Source: Agrococcus pavilionensis RW1 (GTDB taxonomy: Bacteria; Actinomycetota; Actinomycetes; Actinomycetales; Microbacteriaceae). Taken from it: a stretch of 64,000 bases of DNA. The notes under the pieces were generated by a model. It searched no databases. It was not told the origin of the DNA and saw nothing but the letters and a program-made list of their open reading frames with translations. Numbering within the stretch: the first letter of the stretch is position 1; each line of letters begins with the position of its first letter. Positions 42,053 through 55,380 of this stretch are shown one piece after another. Made by a program: the position numbers and the translations under genes. The stretch lies in assembly GCF_000400485.1 (NCBI RefSeq), contig NZ_ASHR01000017.1:1-64000 (forward strand). Direction: 5' to 3'.

Positions 42053-44899
42053 GTGCTGCTGACTGTGACGACGCTCGCCGTCCTCGGCGTCGTCTCCAGC
42101 GCGCTCAGCGGCCGCTTGGGGCGGTTCGTCTTCCTGCTGCCCGCCGCGGCGAGCCTCGCGGCCGCCGTGTGGTTCGGCCTGCAGGCGCCGCTCGTCGCTG
42201 CCGGGCAGGTGCTGCAGGAGCGGATCGAGTGGATGCCGTCCCTCGGCATCGCGATCGACCTGCGGCTCGGCGCGCTCCAGTGGCTGCTCTCGATGGTCGT
42301 GCTCGGCGTGGGCGGCCTCATCTTCGTCTATTGCGCGTGGTACTTCGACTCCGAGACGCTCGCGGCCCGCACCGTGGGACTCCTCACGGGGTTCGCCGCC
42401 TCGATGCTCCTGCTCGTGCTCTCGGACGACCTCATCGTGCTCACGGTCGGCTGGGAGCTCACGACGCTGTTCAGCTACCTGCTCGTCGGCCTCAACCACC
42501 GCTCGGCGAGCAACCGCCGAGCGGCGCAGACGGCGCTCGTCGTCACGACGATCGGCGGGCTCACGATGCTCGTCGGCATCCTGCTGCTCGAGGCGGAGAC
42601 CGGCACGTACTCGCTCAGCGCGATCGTCGCCGACCCGCCCCGCTCGGCCGCCGCCGCGTGGGCCGCCGGCTGCCTCGTCGTCGGCGCGCTCTCGAAGTCG
42701 GCGATCGTGCCCTTCCAGTACTGGCTGCCGGGCGCGATGGCGGCGCCGACGCCCGTCTCGGCGTTCCTGCACGCCGCCGCGATGGTGAAGGCCGGCATCT
42801 TCCTCATGGCCGCGTTCACGCCGGCGTTCGTCGACCTGCCGTGGTGGCGCTGGACGCTCGTCGGGCTCGGCATCGTGACGATGCTGCTCGGCGCGGTGCG
42901 CGCGATGCGGCAGCTCGACATCAAGGTGCTGCTCGCGCACGGCACCGTGAGCCAGCTCGGCCTGCTGATGACGGTCATCGGGATCGGCACCCAGGGCGCG
43001 ATGCAAGCGGGCCTCACGCTGCTCGTCGCGCACGCGATCTTCAAAGCGGGGCTCTTCATGGTCGTCGGCGCGGTCGACCGCGCGACGGGCACGAGGGACC
43101 TGCGCGAGCTCGGCGGCCTCGCGCGGCGGATGCCGATCGTCACCGGGGCCGCGATCCTCGCCGCCGCGTCGATGGCGGGGCTCCCGCCCGCGCTCGGCTT
43201 CCTGGCGAAGGAGGCGGCGATCGCCGCGGCGATCGCCGGCGCGAGCGAGGAGCTCGTCGCGCTCGGCTGGCTTGCGTTCATCGCGATCGCGCTCGGCGCC
43301 GCCATCACCGTGACGTACTCCCTGCGCCTCATCATGGGCACGTTCTTCGGTCCTCAGACGGTCGAGGTCAAGCGGCGCACGGGCGCGCTCGCCGTCGCAC
43401 CCGTCATCCTCGCCGCCGCCGGTCTGCTGCTCGGCTTCGCCGGAAACCTCATCACAGAGCTGCTGCGGCCGCACGTATCGACGGTCCCCGCCGGCGAGTC
43501 CGCGCCGCTCCTCGCCTTGTGGCACGGCTTCACGCCCGCGCTCGCCGCGTCGATGATCGCGTGGGCGGTCGGCACGGTCATCCATCTGCGGGTCGGCAGC
43601 GCCAGGCGCGCTCCGCACGGGCAGGACGTGTTCGAGCGCGGCTACCACGCGGGCATGCGCGCCCTCGACCGCCTCGCGGTCGAGGTGACCGGCCGCATCC
43701 AGACCGGTTCGCTCCCGCTGCACCTCACGACGATCCTGCTCGTCGTGGTGGTGCTCCCGGGCGGCGCGCTCGTCATGGCGGGCGCCGTCTCCGGCGACAT
43801 CCGGCTCTTCGACTCCGTCGGCCAGGTCGGCGCGGCCGCGCTCATCTCGATCGCGGCGCTGCTCGTCACGACCGCGCGCGGTCGGCTCAAGGCCTTCATG
43901 CTCGTCTCGGTCGTCGGCTACGGCGTCGGCCTGCTCTTCCTGCTGCACGGCGCGCCCGACCTCGCGCTCACGCAGGTGCTGACCGAGACGGTCTTCCTCA
44001 TCGTGCTCGTGCTCGTGCTGCGCCGGCTGCCGAAGTACTTCACCGATCGGCCGCTGCGGGCCGCTCGCTACCCGCGAGCCCTGCTCGCGATCCTGGTCGG
44101 CGCGTTCGCGACGCTCGCGTCGCTCGCCGCGCTCCAGGCGCGCACGGCGGAGCCGATCTCGGAGGGCTTCTACCGCTGGGCCTACGAGTTCGGCAACGGC
44201 GAGAACATCGTCAACGTGACGCTCGTCGACATCCGCGCGTGGGACACGCTCGGCGAGGTGTCGGTGCTGCTCGCCGCCGCGACGGGCGTCGCGAGCCTCA
44301 TCTTCGTGCGCCGCCCGGTCGCGGGCCTCGGCGTGCTGCGGCAGAACGATCCCGCGACGCGGCGCGGCAACTGGCTGCGCGGCGCGTTCACCGACGAGCA
44401 CATGGCCTCGCCCGTGCTCGAGATGATGACGCGCCTGCTGTTCCCGATCATGATGCTCGTCTCGATCTACCTGCTCGCGGTCGGGCACAACGAGCCGGGT
44501 GGCGGCTTCGCCGGTGGCCTCGTCGCGGGCATCGCGCTCGCGGTGCGCTACCTCGCGGGTGGCCGCGACGAGCTCACGGAGGCCGCCCCGTTCGACGCGG
44601 GCAAGCTGCTCGGCGCGGGCATCGTCGTCGCGGTGCTCGGCGTCGTCTGGCCTGTCCTCGTCGGCGGCCGCATCGGCGAGTCGTACGCGATCGAGTGGGT
44701 CATGCCGCTGCTCGGCGAGCAGAAGCTCGTCACGACCCTGTTCTTCGACATCGGCGTCTGGCTCATCGTCATCGGCGCGATGCTCGACTTCGTCCGCTCG
44801 CTCGGCGCCGGCATCGACCTGCACGCCGAGCAGAACGCGGCGCCCCGACCCGCGTGGCGCTCCGACCGCTCGCTGCCCGGCAAGGAGGTGCGCCGGTGA
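42053..44899 (+). CDS. mrpA: Na+/H+ antiporter subunit A (MrpA with fused MrpB domain)
   Basis: A 948-residue membrane protein with more than 20 helices. The first 500 residues are a NuoL/ND5-like proton-translocating domain, including [19 protein letters not shown] and [20 protein letters not shown] with the conserved Glu and Lys of antiporter subunits. The middle part is the MrpA-specific region with [12 protein letters not shown] (DUF4040). The last 150 residues are an MnhB-like domain ([20 protein letters not shown]). A separate mrpB is absent, consistent with the actinobacterial A-B fusion. The complex exchanges cytoplasmic Na+ for external H+ in pH and salt homeostasis. Confidence 0.95.
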   Translation: MLLTVTTLAVLGVVSSALSGRLGRFVFLLPAAASLAAAVWFGLQAPLVAAGQVLQERIEWMPSLGIAIDLRLGALQWLLSMVVLGVGGLIFVYCAWYFDSETLAARTVGLLTGFAASMLLLVLSDDLIVLTVGWELTTLFSYLLVGLNHRSASNRRAAQTALVVTTIGGLTMLVGILLLEAETGTYSLSAIVADPPRSAAAAWAAGCLVVGALSKSAIVPFQYWLPGAMAAPTPVSAFLHAAAMVKAGIFLMAAFTPAFVDLPWWRWTLVGLGIVTMLLGAVRAMRQLDIKVLLAHGTVSQLGLLMTVIGIGTQGAMQAGLTLLVAHAIFKAGLFMVVGAVDRATGTRDLRELGGLARRMPIVTGAAILAAASMAGLPPALGFLAKEAAIAAAIAGASEELVALGWLAFIAIALGAAITVTYSLRLIMGTFFGPQTVEVKRRTGALAVAPVILAAAGLLLGFAGNLITELLRPHVSTVPAGESAPLLALWHGFTPALAASMIAWAVGTVIHLRVGSARRAPHGQDVFERGYHAGMRALDRLAVEVTGRIQTGSLPLHLTTILLVVVVLPGGALVMAGAVSGDIRLFDSVGQVGAAALISIAALLVTTARGRLKAFMLVSVVGYGVGLLFLLHGAPDLALTQVLTETVFLIVLVLVLRRLPKYFTDRPLRAARYPRALLAILVGAFATLASLAALQARTAEPISEGFYRWAYEFGNGENIVNVTLVDIRAWDTLGEVSVLLAAATGVASLIFVRRPVAGLGVLRQNDPATRRGNWLRGAFTDEHMASPVLEMMTRLLFPIMMLVSIYLLAVGHNEPGGGFAGGLVAGIALAVRYLAGGRDELTEAAPFDAGKLLGAGIVVAVLGVVWPVLVGGRIGESYAIEWVMPLLGEQKLVTTLFFDIGVWLIVIGAMLDFVRSLGAGIDLHAEQNAAPRPAWRSDRSLPGKEVRR

Positions 44900-45342
44900 C
44901 CCCGTCCCTCGCCCTCGCCGTGGCCGGCGGCGTGCTCATCGCCGCCGGCACCTACCTGCTGCTCGAGCGCAGCCTCATGCGCATCCTCGCGGGCGTCATG
45001 CTCGCGGGCAACGGCGTCAACCTGCTCTTCCTCGTCGCGGCGGGACCGGCGGGCCTCGGCCCCATCGTCGGCACGCCCGAGGACGAGATCTCCGATCCCC
45101 TCCCGCAGGCCATGGTGCTCACCGCGATCGTCATCTCGCTCGCGACGAGCGCGTTCCTGCTGGCCATGTCGTACCGCTCCTTCCAGCTCGAGGGCCATGA
45201 CGAGGTCGCCGACGACGTCGAGGACGCCATCGTTCGGCGTCGCGCCGAGGCCGACCTCTCGAGCGAGGCATACGTCGAGCTCACGCCCGAGGAGCAGCCC
45301 GACACCGAGTCCGGCGGCCGCTCCGGGAGGGCCGACGACTGA
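44896..45342 (+). CDS. mrpC: Na+/H+ antiporter subunit C
   Basis: A 148-residue NuoK-like subunit with three transmembrane helices (about 5-24, 28-50 and 70-95), including [20 protein letters not shown] and [20 protein letters not shown], the two most conserved segments. The acidic tail after residue 105 is longer than in Bacillus MrpC. Start GTG overlaps the mrpA stop as GTGA. Part of the membrane antiporter with MrpA, D, E, F and G. Confidence 0.93.
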   Translation: MTPSLALAVAGGVLIAAGTYLLLERSLMRILAGVMLAGNGVNLLFLVAAGPAGLGPIVGTPEDEISDPLPQAMVLTAIVISLATSAFLLAMSYRSFQLEGHDEVADDVEDAIVRRRAEADLSSEAYVELTPEEQPDTESGGRSGRADD

Positions 45343-46850
45343 TGGACCTCGCGAACCTCGTCCCCGTCCCCGTGCTCCTGCCGCTCCTCGCGGCCGGCGT
45401 CACGCTCGCGCTCGCGCGCCACCCCGCGTGGCAGCGCATCGTCTCGGGCACGACGCTCGGCATCGTCGCGGTGCTCGCGCTCGTCCTGTGCCTCGCGGCC
45501 GACGCCCAGGGCCCGATCGTGCTGTGGGTCGGCGCGTGGCCGGAGGGGCTCGGCATCGTGCTCGTCGCCGACCGGCTCTCGGCGCTCCTCGTGCTCGTCT
45601 CGAGCATCGTCACGGCGATCGTCGTGATCTTCCCCTCGCGACGCGACATCGCCGACAGCGCCGACGGGGCGCCGGTGTCGGTCTTCCACCCGACGTTCCT
45701 CGTGCTGACGGCCGGCGTCGCGAACGCGTTCCTCGCGGGCGACCTCTTCAACCTCTTCGTCGGCTTCGAGATGCTGCTGTTCTCGTCGTACGTGCTCATC
45801 ATGCTCGGCGCGACGAAGGAGCGCGTGCGCGCGGGCAGCACGTACGTCGTCGTGAGCGTCGCGTCGTCGACGCTGTTCCTCCTCGCGCTCGCGCTCGTCT
45901 ACGGCGCGACCGGCACGGTGAGCTTCGCGCAGCTGCCCGAGCGCTTCGCGGCCCTCGACCCCGCGCTGCAGCTCACGATCCAGCTGCTGCTGCTCGTGGT
46001 CTTCGGCATCAAGGCGGCGGTCTTCCCGCTCCAGGCGTGGCTGCCCGACTCGTACCCGACCGCGCCCGCGAGCGTCACGGCGGTCTTCGCGGGCCTCCTC
46101 ACGAAGGTCGGCGTCTACGCGATCATCCGGCTGCAGACGCTGCTCTTCCCCGACAGCCCGCTCACCGACCTGCTGCTCGTCGTCGCGATCCTGACGCTCG
46201 TGCTCGGCATCCTCGGCGCGCTCGCGCAGGGCGAGATCAAGCGACTCCTGTCGTTCACGCTCGTGAGCCACATCGGCTACATGCTGCTCGGCGTCGCGCT
46301 GGGCACCGAGCAGGGCATCGCCGGCTCGATCTTCTACATCGTCCACCACATCCTCGTGCAGACGGCGCTGTTCATCGTCGTCGGCCTCATCGAGCGCATC
46401 GGAGGGTCGACGAGCCTGTCGAGGCTCGGCGGCCTCGCATCGGTGCCGCTGCTCGCGGCGCTCTACCTGCTGCCGGCCCTCAACCTCGGCGGCATCCCGC
46501 CCTTCTCCGGCTTCCTCGGCAAGGTGGCGCTGCTCGACGCGGCGCTCGACGCGCCGTCGCCGCTCGCGATCGCCGCCGTCGTCGCGGGCATCGCGACGAG
46601 CCTCCTGACGCTCATCGCCGTGATCCGGGTGTGGCAGCGGGCGTTCTGGCAGGACCGCGGCGAGGACGACGACCGCGTGCACTCGCTGCGCGTGCTGCCG
46701 CGCATCTGGATCTTCGCGGCATCGACGCTCGTCGGCATCACCGTCGCGCTCACCGCGCTCGCCGGACCGCTCTCGGCCTACGCCGAGCGCGCATCCATCG
46801 ACATCGAGGGCGGCGCCTACCACGACGCGGTCGAGGAGGCGATGCCGTGA
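45342..46850 (+). CDS. mrpD: Na+/H+ antiporter subunit D
   Basis: A 502-residue NuoN/NuoL-like subunit with about 14 helices. The Glu of helix 5 lies in FVGFEMLLFSSYVLIMLGA and the Lys of helix 7 in FGIKAAVFPLQAWLPDSYPTAP, both typical of proton-translocating antiporter subunits. The ATG overlaps the mrpC stop by one base (TGATG). It is thought to form a second ion path beside MrpA. Confidence 0.94.
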   Translation: MDLANLVPVPVLLPLLAAGVTLALARHPAWQRIVSGTTLGIVAVLALVLCLAADAQGPIVLWVGAWPEGLGIVLVADRLSALLVLVSSIVTAIVVIFPSRRDIADSADGAPVSVFHPTFLVLTAGVANAFLAGDLFNLFVGFEMLLFSSYVLIMLGATKERVRAGSTYVVVSVASSTLFLLALALVYGATGTVSFAQLPERFAALDPALQLTIQLLLLVVFGIKAAVFPLQAWLPDSYPTAPASVTAVFAGLLTKVGVYAIIRLQTLLFPDSPLTDLLLVVAILTLVLGILGALAQGEIKRLLSFTLVSHIGYMLLGVALGTEQGIAGSIFYIVHHILVQTALFIVVGLIERIGGSTSLSRLGGLASVPLLAALYLLPALNLGGIPPFSGFLGKVALLDAALDAPSPLAIAAVVAGIATSLLTLIAVIRVWQRAFWQDRGEDDDRVHSLRVLPRIWIFAASTLVGITVALTALAGPLSAYAERASIDIEGGAYHDAVEEAMP

Positions 46851-47377
46851 ACCGCCCGGCCCTGCGCTACCGCTTCTCGCTGCCGACGACGATCGGCCTC
46901 GCCGTCATCTGGATGCTCCTCTGGGGCCAGCCCACGATCGGCGCAGCCGTCTGGGGCCTGCTCATCGCGCTCGCGATCCAGCTGATCTTCCCGCTGCCGG
47001 ACGTGCCAGAGCTCGACTCGTTCCGGCCGCTCGGCTTCCTCCGGCTCGTGCTCGTGACGCTCCGCGGCCTCATCGTCTCGTCGTTCCAGGTCGCGGTGAA
47101 GGTGCTCGCGTTCTGGCGCCCCACGCGGAACGCGATCATCCGCGTGCCGCTGCGGAGCGACTCGATCTTCATCACCGTCATCACCGCCGAGCTCGTCACC
47201 CTCGTGCCCGGCTCGGTCGCGATCGACGCGGGGGAGGGCTGGCTGCTCGTGCACGTCTTCGACGCGCAGGACGAACCCGCGATCGACCGGGCGCGCGCGA
47301 GCGTGCTCGCGACCGAGGCGACCGTGCTGCGGGCGTTCGGCACCCCCGAGGACCGCGCGCTGCTGGAGGAGGACTGA
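46847..47377 (+). CDS. mrpE: Na+/H+ antiporter subunit E
   Basis: A 176-residue MnhE-family subunit. It has two or three N-terminal helices (about 14-50), then a soluble part with LRLVLVTLRGLIVSSFQVA and the conserved segment ITVITAELVTLVPGSVAID. Start GTG 46847 overlaps the mrpD stop as GTGA. Length and order match other Mrp operons. Confidence 0.92.
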   Translation: MNRPALRYRFSLPTTIGLAVIWMLLWGQPTIGAAVWGLLIALAIQLIFPLPDVPELDSFRPLGFLRLVLVTLRGLIVSSFQVAVKVLAFWRPTRNAIIRVPLRSDSIFITVITAELVTLVPGSVAIDAGEGWLLVHVFDAQDEPAIDRARASVLATEATVLRAFGTPEDRALLEED

Positions 47378-47715
47378 TGGAGATCGTGCTCGTCATCGCC
47401 GGCGTCATGCTCGTCGTCTCGGCGGCGCTCGCGCTCATCCGCATCGTGCGCGGACCGGGTCCGAGCGACCGCGTCGTCGCGACCGACGTGCTCATCACGA
47501 CCGTCGCGGGCGGCCTCGCCGTCGAGGCGGCGATCAACCACCAGCCCTTCACGATCCCCGTGATCCTCGTCCTGTCGATGCTCGCGTTCGCCGGCACCGT
47601 GTCGATGGCGCGCTTCGTCGCAGGTCGTGAGAACGTCGTCGGCCCCGCGCCCGCGCGCGAGCCGGGCACCGGCATCGAGGGCGACGGGCCCGTCGGCGGG
47701 GAGGACCGCGAGTGA
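47377..47715 (+). CDS. mrpF: Na+/H+ antiporter subunit F
   Basis: A 112-residue MnhF-family subunit with three transmembrane helices, including the conserved RIVRGPGPSDRVVATDVL loop (about 24-41). The C-terminal 25 residues are polar and Gly/Glu-rich. Its ATG overlaps the mrpE stop by one base. Confidence 0.92.
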   Translation: MEIVLVIAGVMLVVSAALALIRIVRGPGPSDRVVATDVLITTVAGGLAVEAAINHQPFTIPVILVLSMLAFAGTVSMARFVAGRENVVGPAPAREPGTGIEGDGPVGGEDRE

Positions 47716-48119
47716 CCCTGGAATCCGTGCTCGACGTCGTCGGGGCCGCACTCATCCTCGTCGGCGCGTTCTTCACGCTCACCGCGGCCATCGGCATCCT
47801 GCGGCTGCCGGACGTGCTCAACCGCATGCACGCCGCGTCGAAGCCGCAGACGCTCGGCTTCCTGCTGCTGTGCGTCGGGCTCTCGCTCGTGCTGCGGAAC
47901 GGCAGCGCGACCGCGATGCTCGCGGTCGCCGCGTGCCTCCAGCTCGTCACCTCGCCCGTCGCGACGCAGATGATGGCGAAGGCGGCGCACCGCTCGCGGC
48001 AGTACCGCGCCGACCTCGTCGTCGACGACCGCGAGCGCGAGCGGATCGACGACGACGGCGATCGCGCGGGGCTCGACCCCGATGAGACCGATCCCGACAT
48101 CGGCCGCGCGAGCAGGTAG
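47712..48119 (+). CDS. mrpG: Na+/H+ antiporter subunit G
   Basis: A 135-residue MnhG-family subunit with three helices and the signature AIGILRLPDVLNRMHAASKP (about 28-47), followed by TLGFLLLCVGL. The charged tail of about 40 residues is longer than in many homologues. Start GTG overlaps mrpF as GTGA. Its TAG stop forms the first half of the -10 box of the glycine-cleavage operon, so the mrp and gcv transcription units touch. Confidence 0.92.
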   Translation: MTLESVLDVVGAALILVGAFFTLTAAIGILRLPDVLNRMHAASKPQTLGFLLLCVGLSLVLRNGSATAMLAVAACLQLVTSPVATQMMAKAAHRSRQYRADLVVDDRERERIDDDGDRAGLDPDETDPDIGRASR

Positions 48120-48122
48120 GAT
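48117..48122 (+). promoter_or_regulatory. -10 box of the gcv operon over the mrpG stop codon
   Basis: TAGGAT starts with the mrpG stop codon. It lies about 35 nt upstream of the riboswitch aptamer, which is the right place to drive it. Confidence 0.5.
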
Positions 48123-48149
48123 CGCAGGCAGAACGCACAGCCGGCCGCT

Positions 48150-48262
48150 GCACACCCGTGCGGGAGAGCCCCTCCGGGGGCACCGAAGGAGCAAGCCTCC
48201 CCGCCAAACTCTCAGGTCCTCGAACCGCACGGGCAGGCCGCTCTGGAGCGATCGGCGACGAT
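48150..48262 (+). promoter_or_regulatory. Glycine riboswitch
   Basis: The conserved core of the glycine aptamer is present: GUGCGGGAGAG, then GGCACCGAAGGAGCAA, then CCGCCAAACUCUCAGG and a closing strand with CCGCACGGGCAGG. It lies directly upstream of gcvT, the classical target, where glycine binding switches on expression of the cleavage system. I see one complete aptamer. The region 48263-48290 (GGGGGAGUCCAGACA) may be the remains of a second aptamer or part of the expression platform. No classical terminator stem is obvious, so control may act at the ribosome site. Confidence 0.92.
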
Positions 48263-48297
48263 CGCGACAGTGGGGGAGTCCAGACACAGGAGGACTC

Positions 48298-49419
48298 ATG
48301 ACCGCAGACGCTCCGCAGCCGGCCTCGCCGCTCCTGCACGTGCACGGGGAGGCGGGGGCCCAGCTCATCGACTTCGCCGGCTGGCAGATGCCCGTTCGCT
48401 ACGGTTCCGACCTCGCCGAGCACCAGGCGGTGCGCGAGCGCGCGGGCCTCTTCGACCTCAGCCACATGGCCGAGCTGCGCGTGAGCGGGCCGGACGCCGG
48501 CGCGTTCCTCGACCACGCGCTTGCCGGCCGCATCTCCGCGATCGAGCCGTGGCAGGCGAAGTACTCGCTCCTGCTCGCCGAGCACGGCGGCATCGTCGAC
48601 GACCTCATCGTCTACCGGGTCGACGAGTCGGGCGCAGCGCCCGAGTACCTCGTGGTCGCGAACGCCTCGAACCGGCACGCCGCTCTCGACGCCCTCTCCG
48701 CTCGGGTCGCGGGCTTCGACGCGAGCGTCGTCGACGAGACCGAGCAGACGGGCCTCGTCGCGGTGCAGGGCCCCGTTGCCGCCGCGATCGTCGGCGCGAT
48801 CGGGCTCGAGTCGGAGCCGCTCGAGGGCCTGCGCTACTACCGCGCGCTCCCCGCGGTGTTCGAGGGGGAGGACGTGCTCGTCGCCCGCACGGGCTACACC
48901 GGCGAGGACGGCTTCGAGCTCTACATCGCCGCGCACGCGACGGAGTCGCTGTGGCGCGCGATCGTGCTCGCGGGCGAGGAGCACGGCCTCGCGCTGTGCG
49001 GGCTCGCCGCGCGCGACACGCTGCGCCTCGAGGCGGGCATGCCGCTCTACGGCAACGAGCTCTCGCTCGACGTGCTGCCTGCGCAAGTGGGGCTCGGCCG
49101 GGTCGTGGCGCTCAAGACCAAGGGCGACTTCGTCGGCCGGGCGGCTGTCGAGGCGGGCCCTGCGGACGACGCGCCCGTGCTCGTCGCGCTCACCGCCGAG
49201 GGCCGCCGCGCGCCGCGCGCCGGCTACCCCGTGCTCGACGACGGACGGCCGGTCGGCCGCGTCACGAGCGGCGCCCTGTCGCCGACCCTCGGTCATCCGA
49301 TCGCGATGGCCCTCGTCGAGCCGGCGTCCGCCGGTTCCGACGCCCTCACCGTCGACGTCCGCGGCACGCAGCTGCCCGCGACCGTCGCCCAGCTGCCGTT
49401 CTACAAGCGAGAGGCCTGA
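48298..49419 (+). CDS. gcvT: Glycine cleavage system T protein (aminomethyltransferase)
   Basis: A 373-residue aminomethyltransferase. It opens with [21 protein letters not shown], has the folate-site helix [19 protein letters not shown], the segment [11 protein letters not shown] (about 199-209) and the C-terminal GCVT domain. It takes the aminomethyl group from GcvH, releases ammonia and forms 5,10-methylene-tetrahydrofolate. An ACAGGAGGAC ribosome site precedes ATG 48298. First gene of gcvT-H-P under the glycine riboswitch. Confidence 0.95.
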   Translation: MTADAPQPASPLLHVHGEAGAQLIDFAGWQMPVRYGSDLAEHQAVRERAGLFDLSHMAELRVSGPDAGAFLDHALAGRISAIEPWQAKYSLLLAEHGGIVDDLIVYRVDESGAAPEYLVVANASNRHAALDALSARVAGFDASVVDETEQTGLVAVQGPVAAAIVGAIGLESEPLEGLRYYRALPAVFEGEDVLVARTGYTGEDGFELYIAAHATESLWRAIVLAGEEHGLALCGLAARDTLRLEAGMPLYGNELSLDVLPAQVGLGRVVALKTKGDFVGRAAVEAGPADDAPVLVALTAEGRRAPRAGYPVLDDGRPVGRVTSGALSPTLGHPIAMALVEPASAGSDALTVDVRGTQLPATVAQLPFYKREA

Positions 49420-49422
49420 ACC

Positions 49423-49781
49423 ATGAGCGAGACCAAGTACACCGCCGACCACGAGTGGATCCGCATCGAGGGCGACGTCGCCACGATCGGCATCACCGAC
49501 TACGCGCAGTCGGCGCTCGGCGACGTCGTGTTCGTCGACCTGCCCGGCGTCGGCCGCTCCTTCGCGGCCGGCGAGGCGATCGGCGAGATCGAGTCGACGA
49601 AGTCGGTGGGCGAGCTCATCGTGCCTGCCGCCGGCGAGGTCGTCGAGGTCAACGACGAGGTCGCGGGCGACCCGACCCTCGTGAACTCCGCCGCCGAGGG
49701 CGCGGGCTGGCTCGTCAAGGTGCGCTTCACGGAGGAGCCGGAGCTGCTCGACGAGGCCGCCTACCGAGAGCTCACCGCCTG

Positions 49782-49782
<1 letters not shown>
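49423..49782 (+). CDS. gcvH: Glycine cleavage system H protein
   Basis: A 119-residue lipoyl carrier. The lipoylated lysine is K60 in [12 protein letters not shown], and the surrounding hammerhead fold strands ([20 protein letters not shown]) are complete. It shuttles the aminomethyl group between GcvP, GcvT and the L protein. It begins 3 bp after gcvT and ends within the gcvP start (TGATG). Confidence 0.96.
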
Positions 49783-52639
<2,857 letters not shown>

Positions 52640-52640
<1 letters not shown>

Positions 52641-54445
52641 TGCCGGCCCGCGGTCGCCGCCCGATCGCCGCCCGGACCGTCGTCGCGACGGCCGTGGCGG
52701 CGATCGCCGCGCTCGCGCTCAGCGCGTGCGGCCCCGATGTCACGCCGCGCGTGCAGCCCGGCACGAGCGTCGAGGTCGCGTGGAGCGGCGAGCTCACCGA
52801 TGCGAACGCCTCGAGCACGCGCGGCGCGACCGAGGGCAACCGCGACGTCGCGGCGATGACGCGCGGCGCGTTCTTCGTGGTGGATGCCGAAGGCGAGCAC
52901 CGCGCCGACCCCTCGTTCGGCACCGCGACCGTCGTCGATGGCGCGGGCTTCGCCGTGCGCTACGACGTCGCCGACGGCGTGCGCTGGTCGGACGGCGTGC
53001 CGCTCGACGCGGCCGACCTCATGCTCGCGTGGGCGGCGACGTCCAACGCGCTCTCGACCGACGGCCTCGAGGTCGAGGAGCGCCGCGCGCCGGACGGCTC
53101 GATCGAGCTCGGCGCGAGCGAGGTGTGGTTCGACGTCGCCGATTCCGGGGGCATGGCGCTCGCGAGCGAGCGGCCCGCGCGCGACGACTGGGCGCGCTCG
53201 ATCGACGTCGCCTTCGAGCAGCCCGTGCCCGACTGGCGCACGGCGCTGCCGGTCGCGGTGCCCGCGCACGTGCTCGGGCAGCGCGTGTTCGGCGTGCGCG
53301 ACCCGATGGAGGCGAAGCAGCGCGTGCTCGACGCGATCGACCGCGCCGACCCGCTCGCGCTCGCGCCGCTCGCGGCAGCGTGGAGCACGGCGCTCGCGAT
53401 CGACCCGGCCGCCTCCGATCCCGACGTGCTCGTCTCGTCGGGCCCGTACCGCGTCGAGGAGGTGAGGGACGGCCGGGTCGAGCTCGTCGCGAACGACCGC
53501 TACGTCGGCGCGCAGGGCGCCGCGATCGAGCGCATCGCGCTGCGGTCGGTCGCCGACGACGCGGCCGCGCTCGCCGCGCTCTCGGCCGGCGAGGTCGACA
53601 TCGCGACCGTCGTGCCGACCGAGGCCGACCGCACCGCGGTGCGCGACCTCGACCGCGACGGCGCGACCCTCGCCGAGCACGGCGACGGGAGCCGTTGGGA
53701 GCTCACGCTCCGCACGGATCGCGCGCCGCTGCAGTCGACCGAGGCGCGCGCGTCCCTCCTCCACTCGATCGACCGCCGCGGCCTCGCCGAGGCCGCGCTC
53801 GGCGAGCGCGCCGCCGAGGCGAGCGGCGTCGATGCGCTGCTGTTCCTCCCGGGCACGCGCCTCTACGACTACGCGCTCGAGGACGCTGGCTTCCCGCAGG
53901 CCTTCGGCGGGCGCGACGTCGACCTCGCGATCGCGGAGCGCGACTCGATGGGCATCGCGGCAGGCACGTCGATCTGCGTGCGGTACGACAGCGCGGACGC
54001 CTTCGCCGCGGCGGCGCTGCCCGCGCTCGCGGCCCAAGCGGCCGAGGCGGGCTGGGCCGTCGTCGACTGCGGCGTCGACGACCTCGCCGCCGGGCTGGAG
54101 GAGCAGGACTGGCACGCGGTGCTCCACCGCGTCGACGCGCCCGCCGACGCCGCGGCCGTCGTCGAGCGGTGGCGCGACGGCGGGCTCACGGCGCTCGCCG
54201 ACCCCGAGCGCGAGCTCCTGCTCGACGAGGCGCTCGCGACCGGCGACCCCGAGGCGCTCGAGGAGACGCTGCTCGCGATCGAGGCCTCGCTCGTCGCCGA
54301 CGCGCTCGCGCTGCCGCTCATCGAGCCGACCCGGCTCACCGTGAGCGCCGCCGAGGTGCAGGGCGTCTCGCCCAGGCCCGGTCACGCATCCCTCACCTGG
54401 AACGCGTGGGAGTGGGGCATCGACGGGGGAGCGGCGACGCCGTGA
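52640..54445 (+). CDS. Solute-binding lipoprotein, family 5, coupled to gcvP
   Basis: A 601-residue secreted lipoprotein. It has a signal peptide with basic n-region and Ala-rich core, and a lipobox LSAC near residue 29-32. The family 5 (oligopeptide/nickel class) binding-protein fold follows. It is a diverged paralogue of the binding protein encoded at 55447: VFGVRDPMEAKQRVLDAI here matches ALGIEDAMEAKQAVLDAI there. No permease or ATPase genes adjoin it. Translation is coupled to gcvP by a TGATG overlap, so it is probably made when glycine is abundant. It may feed the dpp-like transporter further down; that is inference. Confidence 0.85.
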
Positions 54446-54449
54446 CCGG

Positions 54450-55229
54450 TCAGCTCGCGAACAGGCCCGGGAACGTCGCGTAGGCCCACGGGTAGCCGAC
54501 GAAGACGGCGACGTCGATGAGCGTGTGCGCGACGATGAGCGGCACGAGCCTGCCCGTGCGCGCGTAGAGCCAGCCGAACACGAGCCCCATCGCGATGTTG
54601 CCGACCATCCCGGGCACGCCCTGGTAGAGGTGGTAGACGCCGCGCAGCAGCGCCGCGGCGACGATGATCGGCCACGTGCCCCAGCCGAGCCGCCGCAGCC
54701 GCTCGAAGAGGTAGCCGACGACGATGACCTCCTCGGTGAGCCCGGCGCGCAGCGCCGACAGCAGCAGCACCGGCACGGTGAACCAGTGCGCGTCGAGCGG
54801 CGAGGGCACGACGTTCACCGTCATGCCGAGCGAGCGCCCCGCGAGGTAGAGCGCGAGCCCCGGCACGCCGATGACGGCGACGAGCGCGAGCCCCGAGAGC
54901 GCGTCGCGGGCAGGGCGGGTGCCGTCGATGCCGAGCGCGCCGAGCCGCGGCGGCCGGGCGCGCCACAGCAGCCAGCACACGAGCGCGACCGGCACGAGGT
55001 CGAGCGCGATGCCGGTCAGCTGGTAGGCGAGGTCGAGCCACGCACGATCCGAGCGGGCGGGGTTGAGCGCGACCGACTGCTCGCCGATCGGCGCCTCGCG
55101 CGTCGAGACGTCGGCGAACTGCAGCACCGACCACAGCGCGCTGCCGCCGAGCGAGAGCAGCAGCACGATCGCGAGCTCCCACTGCAGCCGGCGTCGCGAA
55201 GGCTCGCCTGGGCGGATGGGGTCGGTCAC
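54450..55229 (-). CDS. CPBP-family intramembrane metalloprotease (Abi domain)
   Basis: A 259-residue membrane protein with about eight helices. The CPBP/Abi motifs are present: the EE pair in LTEEVIVVGYLFERLRR (about 156-172), the H motif RGVYHLYQG (about 188-196) and the C-terminal VAHTLIDVAVF with a second His. The family is related to Rce1 proteases. In bacteria, members process peptides or confer self-immunity to bacteriocins, but most are uncharacterised. Start GTG 55229 follows TACGCT-N6 (leaderless). It lies between two transporter binding-protein genes on the opposite strand. Confidence 0.87.
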   Translation of the reverse strand: MTDPIRPGEPSRRRLQWELAIVLLLSLGGSALWSVLQFADVSTREAPIGEQSVALNPARSDRAWLDLAYQLTGIALDLVPVALVCWLLWRARPPRLGALGIDGTRPARDALSGLALVAVIGVPGLALYLAGRSLGMTVNVVPSPLDAHWFTVPVLLLSALRAGLTEEVIVVGYLFERLRRLGWGTWPIIVAAALLRGVYHLYQGVPGMVGNIAMGLVFGWLYARTGRLVPLIVAHTLIDVAVFVGYPWAYATFPGLFAS

Positions 55230-55235
55230 CTCCTC

Positions 55236-55241
55236 AGCGTA
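55236..55241 (-). promoter_or_regulatory. -10 box of the CPBP gene, leaderless
   Basis: TACGCT on the minus strand, 6 nt, then GTG 55229. GAGGAG touches the start codon directly and is not a spaced ribosome site. Confidence 0.55.
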
Positions 55242-55380
55242 CGGTCGGCACGATCCGGGCGTGCGCGCGCCGCTCGCGCACGATGCGAGCGCCGCGGGCG
55301 GGGCTCGCGCGAGGATCACGATTCTGCGTCGAGTTGGTAACGATCCGAGGTTCGGCGCCGATGAGCGCTTGAGCGGGGCC

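Noticed and set aside
38990-44824. A 1944-residue open frame on the minus strand across sbcC, sbcD and mrpA
   Set aside because: It is antisense or out of frame to genes with clear motifs, is extremely rich in Arg, Asp and Glu, and results from third-position GC in the real genes.
54382-55182. A 266-residue minus-strand frame overlapping the CPBP gene
   Set aside because: It is a shifted reading of the CPBP gene with Arg/Ala-rich content. The true frame shows helices and EE/H motifs.
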